Assembly (NCBI GenBank): GCA_945878545.1
Contig: CAMCTQ010000001.1
Location: 1-33,018 of the forward strand
Direction: 5' to 3'
Length of the DNA stretch: 33,018 bases
Source of the DNA: Rickettsia typhi
GTDB taxonomy: Bacteria > Pseudomonadota > Alphaproteobacteria > Rickettsiales > Rickettsiaceae
Shown here: piece after piece, positions 26,453 to 33,018 of the stretch
Layout of the letters: every line of letters begins with the position of its first letter
How positions within the stretch are numbered: the first letter of the stretch is position 1
Translations under genes and position numbers: made by a program
Notes under the pieces: model-generated
What the model saw: the letters and a program-made list of their open reading frames with translations, nothing else
Told to the model about the DNA's origin: nothing
Database searches by the model: none

Positions 26453-27934
26453 ATGTCTAGTTTAATAAAATTATCAATATCAGACGCATTAAAAGCTCTA
26501 AAAAACAAAGAATTTACGGTAAGCGAACTTGTAAATAGCCACATTGAGCAAGCACAGAAAAATAAACATTTAAATTTTTATATTACTGACACTTTTGATA
26601 AAGCTATAAACCTTGCAAAACTTGCTGATCAGAACTATAGCTTAGGAAAAGCAAGGAAGCTTGAAGGAATTCCAGTAGGAGTCAAGGATCTATTCTGTAC
26701 AAAAGAGGTTAGGACGACCGCTGGTTCGAAAATGTTAGGTAACTTTGTTCCTACATATGAGTCGACTGTTAGCCAGAATCTTAAAGATTCAGGGGTAATT
26801 ATGGTTGGCAAAACAAACATGGATGAATTTGCCATGGGATCTTCAAATACTACTAGTTATTTTGGTAATGTTATTAATCCTTGGAAAGCAAATGATAGTA
26901 ATGATGATCTTGTTCCTGGTGGATCATCTGGTGGCTCTGCTGCTGCGGTTAGTAGTTTTTCTGTAATGGCAGCCCTTGGTAGTGATACTGGTGGTTCAAT
27001 TAGGCAACCAGCTTCTTTTACTGGTCTCGTAGGCATTAAACCTACATATGGCAGATGTTCAAGATGGGGCATGGTAGCTTTTGCAAGTTCACTAGATCAA
27101 GCTGGAATCTTTACAAGAAATACAATTGACAGTGCTTTGATGCTAGAAGCAATGATGGGTTTTGATGAAAAAGATTCCACATCAATTAATAAAGAAGTTC
27201 CAGAACTTGTGTCAGCCTGCTCAAAGTCTGTTAAAAACATGAAGGTAGGTGTTCCTTATGATCTGATGAAAACTGATGGTGTAGACAATGAAATCATCAA
27301 AATGTGGGAAAGATCTATCGAAATGATGAAATCAGAGGGGGCAGAAATTGTTGATATTAGTTTACCAAATTCCAAGCATGCATTAGCCGTATATTATATA
27401 GTTGCTCCAGCGGAAGCTTCGTCAAATTTATCAAGATATGATGGTGTTAGATATGGTTATAGAACTGATAAAGATAATCTAAGTCTTGAGGAAATGTATA
27501 TTCACACAAGAACAGAAGGGTTTGGTGATGAAGTAAAGCGTAGGATCATGCTAGGCACCTACGTGCTTTCCTCAGATCAAATGGAGGCATACTATTTAAA
27601 GGCTCAAAAAGTTAGAAGGCTTATAGCTAACGATTTTAAATTGGCATTTGAGAAAGCAGATGTAATACTACTTCCTTCAACGCCAAGCAGTGCTTTTAAG
27701 ATAGGAGAGAATCAAGATAATCCTTTAACCATGTATCTCAATGATATTTTTACTATTCCTGCAAGTTTGGCTGGTCTTCCTTGTTTATCTGTGCCAGCTG
27801 CAATCACCAAAAATGGCTTGCCACTTGGTATGCAATTAATTGCTCCAGCTTTTGATGAGTATAATTTGTTGCGTGCAAGTGCTTCTATAGAGCGCTCGAG
27901 CGCAGATATAAATTTTGTTCCAAGAGGTTTTTGA
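26453..27934 (+). CDS. gatA: Asp/Glu-tRNA amidotransferase subunit A
   Basis: GatA is the amidase that frees ammonia from glutamine for the GatB kinase-transferase. The 493-residue protein keeps the amidase-signature triad: Lys78 in GVKDLFC, the cis-Ser158 in [11 protein letters not shown], and the nucleophile Ser182 in [10 protein letters not shown]. The C-terminal half carries [20 protein letters not shown] and ends normally. It is 2 bases from gatC, and its TGA shares one base with the gatB ATG. Confidence 0.97.
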   Translation: MSSLIKLSISDALKALKNKEFTVSELVNSHIEQAQKNKHLNFYITDTFDKAINLAKLADQNYSLGKARKLEGIPVGVKDLFCTKEVRTTAGSKMLGNFVPTYESTVSQNLKDSGVIMVGKTNMDEFAMGSSNTTSYFGNVINPWKANDSNDDLVPGGSSGGSAAAVSSFSVMAALGSDTGGSIRQPASFTGLVGIKPTYGRCSRWGMVAFASSLDQAGIFTRNTIDSALMLEAMMGFDEKDSTSINKEVPELVSACSKSVKNMKVGVPYDLMKTDGVDNEIIKMWERSIEMMKSEGAEIVDISLPNSKHALAVYYIVAPAEASSNLSRYDGVRYGYRTDKDNLSLEEMYIHTRTEGFGDEVKRRIMLGTYVLSSDQMEAYYLKAQKVRRLIANDFKLAFEKADVILLPSTPSSAFKIGENQDNPLTMYLNDIFTIPASLAGLPCLSVPAAITKNGLPLGMQLIAPAFDEYNLLRASASIERSSADINFVPRGF

Positions 27935-29385
27935 TGGCTTATATAACGGGAAACACAGGAAAATGGGAATATGTAATAGGGCTTGAAGTTCATGCTCAAG
28001 TTTCCTCCAAAGCAAAATTGTTTTCAGGCGCAAGCGCTGAATTTGGAGCAGAACCGAATACTCAAGTATCTTTGATTGATGCAGCAATGCCAGGAATGTT
28101 ACCAGTACTAAATCAATATTGTGTAGAGCAAGCAATTAAAACTGGCCTTGGAATCAATGCCAAGATTAATAATGTTTCAATTTTTGATCGTAAAAATTAT
28201 TTTTATGCCGATCTACCTCAAGGTTATCAAATTTCACAATTTTATTTACCAATCGTACAAGATGGTCATCTTTTTATTAAAACGTCATCAGGAACTGAGA
28301 AAAGAATCAGAATTAATAGGATCCATCTAGAACAAGACGCTGGTAAAAGTATGCACGATCAGTTTCCAAATTTTAGTCTGATTGATTTAAACAGATCAGG
28401 AGTTGCGTTGATGGAAATTGTTACCGAACCTGATCTTAGCTCCCCGTATGAAGCAGCTGAATATGTAAAAAAATTACGTAGTCTCCTTCGCTGTATTGGT
28501 TCATGTGATGGTAATATGGAACAAGGATCGCTTCGTTGTGATGCTAATATTTCAGTTAGGAAAACGGGAGAAGCTCTTGGTACCAGGTGCGAAATTAAAA
28601 ATGTTAATTCAGTAAAAAATATTGTTAAGGCAATTGAATACGAGGCTGCAAGGCAGGTAGAAATACTTGAAAATGGTGGTAAGATTGATCAAGAAACTAG
28701 ATTATTTGATGCAACTACTGGCGAGACCAGAACAATGAGGTCAAAAGAAGATGCCAATGATTACCGCTATTTTCCTGATCCTGACTTATTGCCTGTGCAT
28801 GTAGAGGAGGAGTTAATTGAACGATTACGAGCCGAGCTTCCAGAACTACCTGATGCTAAAATTGCAAGATATGTAAGAGAATTTGGTTTAAATCAATATG
28901 ATGCTGAAGTAATAGTTGCTGATGAAGAAACTGCAAAATATTTTGAAGAAGCTTCCGCGGGAGCAACTCCAAAGATAGTTGCTAATTGGATATCTAGTGA
29001 GCTATTTGGTAGGCTCAACAAAAATAACATGGAGTTAGCTGATTGTAAAATAACCCCTACAATGATTAAAGAACTGGTGTTATTGATAGAGGATGGAACA
29101 ATCTCTGGCAAAATAGCTAAATCTGTTTTTGAAGAAATGTTTGAATCAGGGGATTCTCCTGAGAAAATAGTTAAAGAGAAAGGTTTAATTCAGGTTTCAG
29201 ATACAAGTACATTAGAGCCTATTATTGATGAGATTATAGCTGCTAACCCTGATTCTGTAGCGGAATATAAGAGTGGCAAAGATAAATTATTTGGATTTTT
29301 TGTTGGCCAAGTTATGAAAAAAACTGCTGGAAAAGCAAGTCCGCAGATGGTAAATGATTTGCTTAAAGAAAAGCTTTCTAAATAA
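27934..29385 (+). CDS. gatB: Asp/Glu-tRNA amidotransferase subunit B
   Basis: GatB phosphorylates the misacylated Glu or Asp on tRNA and transfers ammonia to it. I start at ATG 27934 (483 residues), which shares one base with the gatA stop and has AGAGG upstream; a TTG codon directly before is less likely. The cradle domain shows [32 protein letters not shown] and [12 protein letters not shown]. The C-terminal YqeY-like tail domain ends with [16 protein letters not shown]. The organism therefore very likely lacks GlnRS or AsnRS. Confidence 0.97.
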   Translation: MAYITGNTGKWEYVIGLEVHAQVSSKAKLFSGASAEFGAEPNTQVSLIDAAMPGMLPVLNQYCVEQAIKTGLGINAKINNVSIFDRKNYFYADLPQGYQISQFYLPIVQDGHLFIKTSSGTEKRIRINRIHLEQDAGKSMHDQFPNFSLIDLNRSGVALMEIVTEPDLSSPYEAAEYVKKLRSLLRCIGSCDGNMEQGSLRCDANISVRKTGEALGTRCEIKNVNSVKNIVKAIEYEAARQVEILENGGKIDQETRLFDATTGETRTMRSKEDANDYRYFPDPDLLPVHVEEELIERLRAELPELPDAKIARYVREFGLNQYDAEVIVADEETAKYFEEASAGATPKIVANWISSELFGRLNKNNMELADCKITPTMIKELVLLIEDGTISGKIAKSVFEEMFESGDSPEKIVKEKGLIQVSDTSTLEPIIDEIIAANPDSVAEYKSGKDKLFGFFVGQVMKKTAGKASPQMVNDLLKEKLSK

Positions 29386-29395
29386 ATATAGTGCT

Positions 29396-29788
29396 ATGAA
29401 AAAATATCAATTTAACAAATTAATTCGTAGCAAACTACCAGAAAGAATGAGTATTGAGGGTGTAAAGGTATTTGGTCGTCATTTAAATGGCGAAGAGTTT
29501 ACACGAGAACTAAAAAATAAACTTGTGGAAGAAGCTATTGAGGTACGAGATACAGATTCTAGAGATAATTTGATAAGAGAACTTGCAGATATTATGGAAG
29601 TAATAGAATCCATAAATCTTGCACATAATATAACTAAAGAAGAAGTTGAAAAAGAACGTATTATAAAGCGCGAAGTAAACGGTCATTTTTTACCAGCTAA
29701 TTTTGTTGATTATATAGAAGTACCAGCTGATAATCAGAGAGTTATAGAATACTTAGAGAACAGAAATCGTCCTTATAAGTATAACTAA
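29396..29788 (+). CDS. MazG-like nucleotide pyrophosphohydrolase
   Basis: All-alpha NTP pyrophosphatases of the MazG/HisE group clear abnormal nucleotides. The start at ATG 29396 gives 130 residues and avoids a 31-base overlap with gatB that an upstream codon at 29354 would cause. The metal-binding pattern is present: EEAIE at 45-49, then ELADIMEV at 62-69. The opening KYQFNKLIRSKLPE is typical of a conserved house-cleaning subgroup. The HisE role in histidine synthesis is unlikely because no other his gene is seen. It follows gatB by 10 bases and is probably in the same transcript. Confidence 0.8.
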   Translation: MKKYQFNKLIRSKLPERMSIEGVKVFGRHLNGEEFTRELKNKLVEEAIEVRDTDSRDNLIRELADIMEVIESINLAHNITKEEVEKERIIKREVNGHFLPANFVDYIEVPADNQRVIEYLENRNRPYKYN

Positions 29789-29848
29789 TCAAGGTCAAGG
29801 TCAAATTTTTGCTCCTTGATATCCTTGACAAGCAGCATATTTGACCTT
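29789..29848 (+). repeat. Tandem hexamers and a 10-base inverted repeat upstream of tRNA-Arg
   Basis: TCAAGG is repeated twice at 29789-29800, with near-copy TCAAAT after it, and its inverse CCTTGA occurs twice at 29813-29828. AAGGTCAAAT (29797-29806) and ATTTGACCTT (29839-29848) are perfect 10-base inverses. GTCAAGG (29794-29800) and CCTTGAC (29823-29829) offer a second, exclusive fold. The right half overlaps the tRNA promoter. It may end the gatCAB transcript or regulate the tRNA; no U-run is present. Confidence 0.55.
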
Positions 29849-29853
29849 ATAAA
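29825..29853 (+). promoter_or_regulatory. Near-consensus sigma-70 promoter for tRNA-Arg
   Basis: TTGACA (29825-29830) and TATAAA (29848-29853) are exactly 17 bases apart. Start would be near 29860, giving a tRNA leader of about 48 bases. It is the best promoter match in the window and overlaps the inverted repeat beside it. Confidence 0.6.
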
Positions 29854-29907
29854 TGCTGATGGATTCTTAATAAGTAGCAATGAAGATAATCTTGTTAGTT
29901 GTTATAC

Positions 29908-29984
29908 GCACCCGTAGCTCAATTGGATAGAGTACTTGACTACGGATCAAGAGGTTAGGGGTTCGACTCCTCTCGGGTGCGCCA
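29908..29984 (+). tRNA. tRNA-Arg (anticodon ACG)
   Basis: A full cloverleaf can be drawn. The acceptor stem is GCACCCG (29908-29914) with CGGGTGC (29974-29980), then discriminator G and an encoded CCA (29982-29984). The anticodon stem is CTTGA/TCAAG with loop CTACGGA, so the anticodon is ACG at 29942-29944. The T arm is AGGGG-TTCGACT-CCTCT. The first anticodon base is expected to be deaminated to inosine, so it reads CGU, CGC and CGA. It is the only tRNA in the window. Confidence 0.97.
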
Positions 29985-30045
29985 TTTTATTTCCCCAGTA
30001 CTTAAAAACTAGTGCTTTAGTACATAAGACTAGAAGACTAACAGA

Positions 30046-30075
30046 TTGACATAATCAATTTTGACTCAATATAAA
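30046..30075 (+). promoter_or_regulatory. Promoter-like sequence abutting the eptA-like start codon
   Basis: TTGACA (30046-30051) and TATAAA (30070-30075) are 18 bases apart. The ATG follows at 30077, so transcription from this promoter would begin around codon 2-3. Either the real start codon is later, or the match is chance and the message comes from upstream. Confidence 0.35.
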
Positions 30076-30076
30076 T

Positions 30077-31642
30077 ATGCGGAATCTTACCAAAATTTCT
30101 TTATTTTCCTTAGTGTATTTGGTTTTATACAATTTGCCGCTAATTAATTTTAAAAATTCTGGTTTATTAAACTCCGATAGTTTTATAGCAATTACTCTAC
30201 TAGTACCTACTTTATTTATATTATTTGCTTTTGTAATTTTATTATTACCAAGGTTTCTTGCTACTCCCATTACAATGTTATTATTTGCTATTGGTGGAGC
30301 AGCAACATATTACTTAGTAAATTTTGGCAAAACTCTTGATAATGGTGTAATTATCGATTTACTTTCTGTTGAGGCAGAACTTGTATATGAATATATTTCT
30401 TGGAGTTTAGTTTTATATATTTCTTTATCTTTGTTAATACCAATAATTATTGAATATATTTTAGCAAAATATCCAATTTTATTTTCAAATAAAATTAACA
30501 TTGGTTTCCCATTAGCATGTCTAGTCTTTGCTGTTGCTCATAATGTACCAGAAAAGCTGGATTATCTTGGAAGACCCCTTCTTGATCATCCGCCATTTAA
30601 GCATTTTTATGTTACGCAGCAATTTTTGGTTAAGTATCGGTTCTATATGAATCAAAGCAGAGAAAAACAAGATCTAACAATATCATCTAAACTTGAATTC
30701 ACTCCACCTACAAATGACCCATTAACGGTAGTTTTAGTTATAGGGGAATCGATGCGCGGTGATATTAACTCGTTAAATGGCTATAGTAGTTATAATAATA
30801 TGCCATTAATGTCTTCTAGACCTCATTTAGTTAGTTTTCCCAAAGCAACAGCTTCAGCAACAACAACAAGGCTAGCTCTACCTTATATGCTAACTAATGC
30901 CGTGCCACCAGATTTTGAAAAAGCAATGGGCACTAAAGGAGTAATATCAGTTTTTAAAAAATTAGGCTTTAAAACCTCTTGGATAGGCAACCAAGGGCTT
31001 TTTGGTTTCTATGATAGCAATTATGCCAGTAATGCTTTAGAAGCGGATTTCATTCTATCTAATAATGATATAAGAATCCACTTGAATAAAAAACTAGTTT
31101 ATGATGAAGAGCTGTTACCATATATAAGAAGTAGATTAAATGAGGTAAAGAGCAATCATTTGTTGGTTGTGCATTTGCTAGGAAGTCATTGGCATTTCAG
31201 TAATAGATATCCTGCTTCTTTTGGCCATAAATTTACACCAATTTGCGATGCATCTGCAGTTTCTGAATGTACCAATCAAGAACTTTTAAATTCATATCAC
31301 AATACAGTTGCTTATACTGATTACGTACTTAGCCTTATTTTACAAGAATTAGCCGATAAAAATGCAATTTTACTATATGCTTCCGATCACGGATTTTCTT
31401 TAAATGAGCAAGGTTTGTTTGGTAATGCTTATGAAGGACCAAATGTACCTAAAGAACAATTAAGTATTGAGATGTTTAGCTGGGTTTCAGACCAATTCTT
31501 AAAAAATAACAAAAAATCTTACAGTAATATGTTAAAACACAAAAACAGGGATATATCACATGATTATATCTTTCATTCTTTACTAGATTGCAGTGGCGTT
31601 AAAGCTGAATTTGTAGAGCCGAGTCTTAGTATTTGTCATTAG
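30077..31642 (+). CDS. EptA-family phosphoethanolamine transferase
   Basis: These inner-membrane enzymes move phosphoethanolamine from lipid to lipid A or other envelope sugars and belong to the alkaline-phosphatase/sulfatase fold. The 521-residue protein has about five N-terminal membrane segments (to about 155). The soluble domain carries the metal and catalytic residues: Glu224 in VIGES, Thr262 in SATTTRLALPY at the nucleophile position, His371 in GSHWHF, and Asp437-His438 in SDHGF. The disulfide next to the nucleophile, common in EptA and MCR, is missing; a later pair (Cys390, Cys398) is kept. The substrate is not certain. It stands alone, with no ribosome site. Confidence 0.85.
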   Translation: MRNLTKISLFSLVYLVLYNLPLINFKNSGLLNSDSFIAITLLVPTLFILFAFVILLLPRFLATPITMLLFAIGGAATYYLVNFGKTLDNGVIIDLLSVEAELVYEYISWSLVLYISLSLLIPIIIEYILAKYPILFSNKINIGFPLACLVFAVAHNVPEKLDYLGRPLLDHPPFKHFYVTQQFLVKYRFYMNQSREKQDLTISSKLEFTPPTNDPLTVVLVIGESMRGDINSLNGYSSYNNMPLMSSRPHLVSFPKATASATTTRLALPYMLTNAVPPDFEKAMGTKGVISVFKKLGFKTSWIGNQGLFGFYDSNYASNALEADFILSNNDIRIHLNKKLVYDEELLPYIRSRLNEVKSNHLLVVHLLGSHWHFSNRYPASFGHKFTPICDASAVSECTNQELLNSYHNTVAYTDYVLSLILQELADKNAILLYASDHGFSLNEQGLFGNAYEGPNVPKEQLSIEMFSWVSDQFLKNNKKSYSNMLKHKNRDISHDYIFHSLLDCSGVKAEFVEPSLSICH

Positions 31643-31760
31643 AAATCTAGCCTTGACGTGTGCTAAATATAGGTATAAATACTGGCGGGAGCATGGTACA
31701 TGATTCGAACCTTTAATCAGTTTAGATTAGAGTTAATTAAGATCATAATAAAGCCTAGTT

Positions 31761-31796
31761 ACCTTAGGGTTTAGAAAGAATTAAGGTCTTTTTTTT
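31761..31796 (+). terminator. Rho-independent terminator candidate after the eptA-like gene
   Basis: ACCTTA (31761-31766) and TAAGGT (31782-31787) form a 6-base stem with a 15-base loop, followed by C and eight T (31789-31796). It lies 118 bases after the stop codon. The stem is short, and the T-run could instead be lysine codons of a gene remnant on the other strand. Confidence 0.4.
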
Positions 31797-31900
31797 GCAG
31801 TGGATGCGTGTTTCTCTTCCACACTCAATAACTCTTTTTCCATCTTATCGACGTTAGTAACATAGAATGAGTATATCAAAATATTCCTAATACATAGATT
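31781..31900 (-). pseudogene. Possible 3' remnant of a lost gene
   Basis: A 39-codon open stretch without a start ends in TAA at 31781. Its last part reads VDKMEKELLSVEEKHASTAK and then KRP, a charged helical ending with normal protein composition. A stop codon bounds it upstream (31901-31903). The parent gene is not recognised. It may be chance, since AT-rich DNA gives few such Glu/Lys-rich runs but not none. Confidence 0.28.
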
Positions 31901-31967
31901 TTAACAATTACTAACTATTTTATATATTCTTAAAATATTTGTTAACACCGTTGTTTGACAGATATAA

Positions 31968-32181
31968 GAATTATTTAGTAAATCAACTAATAGTAATACA
32001 AAAATAAAAAATTCTACCGACAACCACAACGAGTTTATTACAAAAGCTTTAAAAATATTGGAACGTATGAATGATGTTCCACCAGCGAAAGATTAGATAG
32101 AATAGCTTAATTAAAGATAAACTACAATTTGGTTTTATAAGAGATGCAGAAGTTTATCTAGTGTATAAGGCAAATTCCTAA
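31968..32181 (+). pseudogene. Possible decayed gene, two fragments in different frames
   Basis: From 31968 to 32096, 43 codons without a start include EFITKALKILERMNDVPPAK and end in TAG. A shift of frame just before that stop gives ERLDRIA. From 32101 to 32181, 27 codons read NSLIKDKLQFGFIRDAEVYL and a few more before TAA. The fragments look protein-like and could be parts of one gene broken by indels. I do not recognise the family. Confidence 0.3.
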
Positions 32182-32354
32182 AGGCATACGACATAAACAA
32201 GCGTCTGGTACAAGACGAGCTACTATTAGCAGCAACTCAAAGCCTGGGATGTTAGTATGAAAAAGATGCGATTCTAGACCAATAATACCCCACTATCTTA
32301 TTATACGTTTCTGACCATGTTTCTATATAAAAATTATTTTTATTGATTTTTTAG

Positions 32355-32399
32355 TTAATATATATTAATATATTCTTTATTAATATATATTAAAGAATA
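32355..32399. repeat. Two identical 14-base palindromes before the repeat-protein gene
   Basis: TTAATATATATTAA occurs at 32355-32368 and again at 32380-32393, 25 bases apart centre to centre. The second lies in a larger inverted repeat: TATTCTTTA (32371-32379) and TAAAGAATA (32391-32399). A promoter candidate (TTGATT 32343-32348, TAATAT 32366-32371, 17 bases apart) overlaps the first copy. This could be an operator pair controlling the gene that starts at 32406. Confidence 0.5.
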
Positions 32400-32405
32400 G
32401 TTATC

Positions 32406-33018
32406 ATGTCTAAACCATCAGGAAAATCAGAATCTTTAGAAGGAGTGGCAGCCGTTGGTATCGTTGCTGCAGCAATAGTCGATGAAAAAGTACGCGAAAT
32501 CAATTTAGTAGGATTTAGCACTTGGGATAAGCAAAAAGAATTAGAATTCTTTACAGCTCTTCCAAATATGAAGCAAGAAAATTTAAGCATCGTTTTTAAT
32601 TCATCAGCAGCTATAGATATCGATTTTATCAACAAATTATTTGCACTAGATGCAGGGTTATTACAATCTATTCTAGAGCAACATGCCACTCAGTTGTTAG
32701 AATCTTCTGGCGATCATAAAGGTTATTTTATTGACAAATTATTTGAACTATCTCCGCAAAGATTACAACCTATTTTAAAACAACATACACTTGAGTTGTT
32801 AGGAGCTTTTGCTAGAAATGATAAATTCTCTTTCATCGAAAAATTATTTACACTAGATGTCAAGTTATTACAACCTATTTTAGAGCAGCATGCTGTTCAG
32901 TTGTCAAAAGCATTATTAAGAGTGGACAGAACAACCAACTGGCGTAACTCTTATGTCGACAAATTTATAGACAAATTATTTAAATTAGATGTAGAGTCAT
33001 TACAGCCTATTTTAGGGC
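32406..33018 (+). CDS. Tandem helical-repeat protein, 3' end outside window
   Basis: The frame is open from ATG 32406 to the last base (204 residues seen). After a head of about 70 residues, with a small Ala/Val-rich stretch (GVAAVGIVAAAIVDE), it is built of repeats. They begin FINKLFALD, FIDKLFELS, FIEKLFTLD and FIDKLFKLD, each followed by LLQPILEQHA-type text. Unit lengths are 34, 35 and 44 residues, and the fourth unit is cut by the window. Each unit looks like a two-helix hairpin, similar in size to TPR or PPR repeats, but I cannot assign it to either. No signal peptide is visible. Repeat proteins of this type in intracellular bacteria are often host-directed; that is inference. Confidence 0.75.
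   Translation, partial: MSKPSGKSESLEGVAAVGIVAAAIVDEKVREINLVGFSTWDKQKELEFFTALPNMKQENLSIVFNSSAAIDIDFINKLFALDAGLLQSILEQHATQLLESSGDHKGYFIDKLFELSPQRLQPILKQHTLELLGAFARNDKFSFIEKLFTLDVKLLQPILEQHAVQLSKALLRVDRTTNWRNSYVDKFIDKLFKLDVESLQPILG

Larger units (their letters stand above)
31643..32405. other. 763-base stretch without an intact gene, with decayed coding remnants
   Basis: No complete reading frame with a start is visible. Three fragments look like former coding sequence and are listed separately: 31781-31900 (minus), 31968-32096 and 32101-32181 (plus). A possible terminator lies at 31761-31796 and two AT-rich palindromes at 32355-32399. The rest is unassigned. This is the only gap over 300 bases in the window and contrasts with the tight packing elsewhere. 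Confidence 0.6.

Noticed and set aside
31683..31711. tRNA 3'-end-like sequence on the minus strand (GGTTCGAATC ... GCTCCCGCCA)
   Set aside because: The spacing from the T loop to CCA is about 4 bases too long, the T stem does not pair, and no 5' half is present. It could be an old attachment-site remnant, but there is no integrase or second copy to support that.
32390..32689. 99-codon open frame on the minus strand opposite the repeat protein
   Set aside because: It is the antisense of a frame with clear protein repeats, has no family features, and its end runs into the palindromic region.
1..33018. Insertion sequences, prophage genes, CRISPR arrays, toxin-antitoxin pairs
   Set aside because: No transposase, integrase, Cas protein, spaced direct-repeat array or recognisable toxin-antitoxin pair was found on either strand.

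Overview
The window is strongly AT-rich, densely coded housekeeping DNA. It most likely comes from an obligate intracellular alphaproteobacterium of the order Rickettsiales, near Rickettsiaceae (Rickettsia, Megaira or Orientia relatives). This is inferred from base composition, gatCAB, the ndk-mnmG-rsmG-parA-parB block, the fabH-ihfA-merR block and the lack of biosynthetic operons. The species cannot be fixed from sequence reading alone. I see no insertion sequence, prophage, CRISPR array or rRNA gene.

Layout. Positions 1-726 hold the 3' end of clpA. From 737 to 9044 the minus strand carries, in transcription order, a membrane sensor histidine kinase, rodA, mreD and mrdA (lateral cell-wall synthesis), then dgt and argS. 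From 9063 to 17489 the plus strand carries cysS, ndk, mnmG, rsmG, parA, parB, a transaldolase and ettA. Two parS-like sites lie in this block, one across the mnmG start codon and one inside rsmG. From 17512 to 25389 the minus strand carries rpmF, fabH, ihfA and a MerR-type regulator, then a YheO/DauR-like regulator with a PLP aminotransferase, then clpB and an unrecognised 462-residue protein. From 25506 to the end the plus strand carries a BamE-like lipoprotein, gatC-gatA-gatB, a MazG-like pyrophosphatase, tRNA-Arg(ACG), an EptA-family phosphoethanolamine transferase, a 763-base decayed stretch, and a helical-repeat protein cut by the window end.

How the genes work together. Most serve translation (argS, cysS, gatCAB, mnmG, rsmG, ettA, rpmF, tRNA-Arg), envelope building (rodA, mreD, mrdA, eptA, BamE-like, fabH), chromosome partition (parABS), nucleotide upkeep (dgt, ndk, MazG-like) and protein quality control (clpA, clpB).

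The least ordinary parts are these: the kinase fused into the rod operon; the two parS-like sites; the regulator-aminotransferase cassette; the unknown protein after clpB; the absence of plsX between rpmF and fabH; and the right-hand end, where gene remnants, paired palindromes and a tandem-repeat protein look like an accessory, possibly host-interaction, locus.
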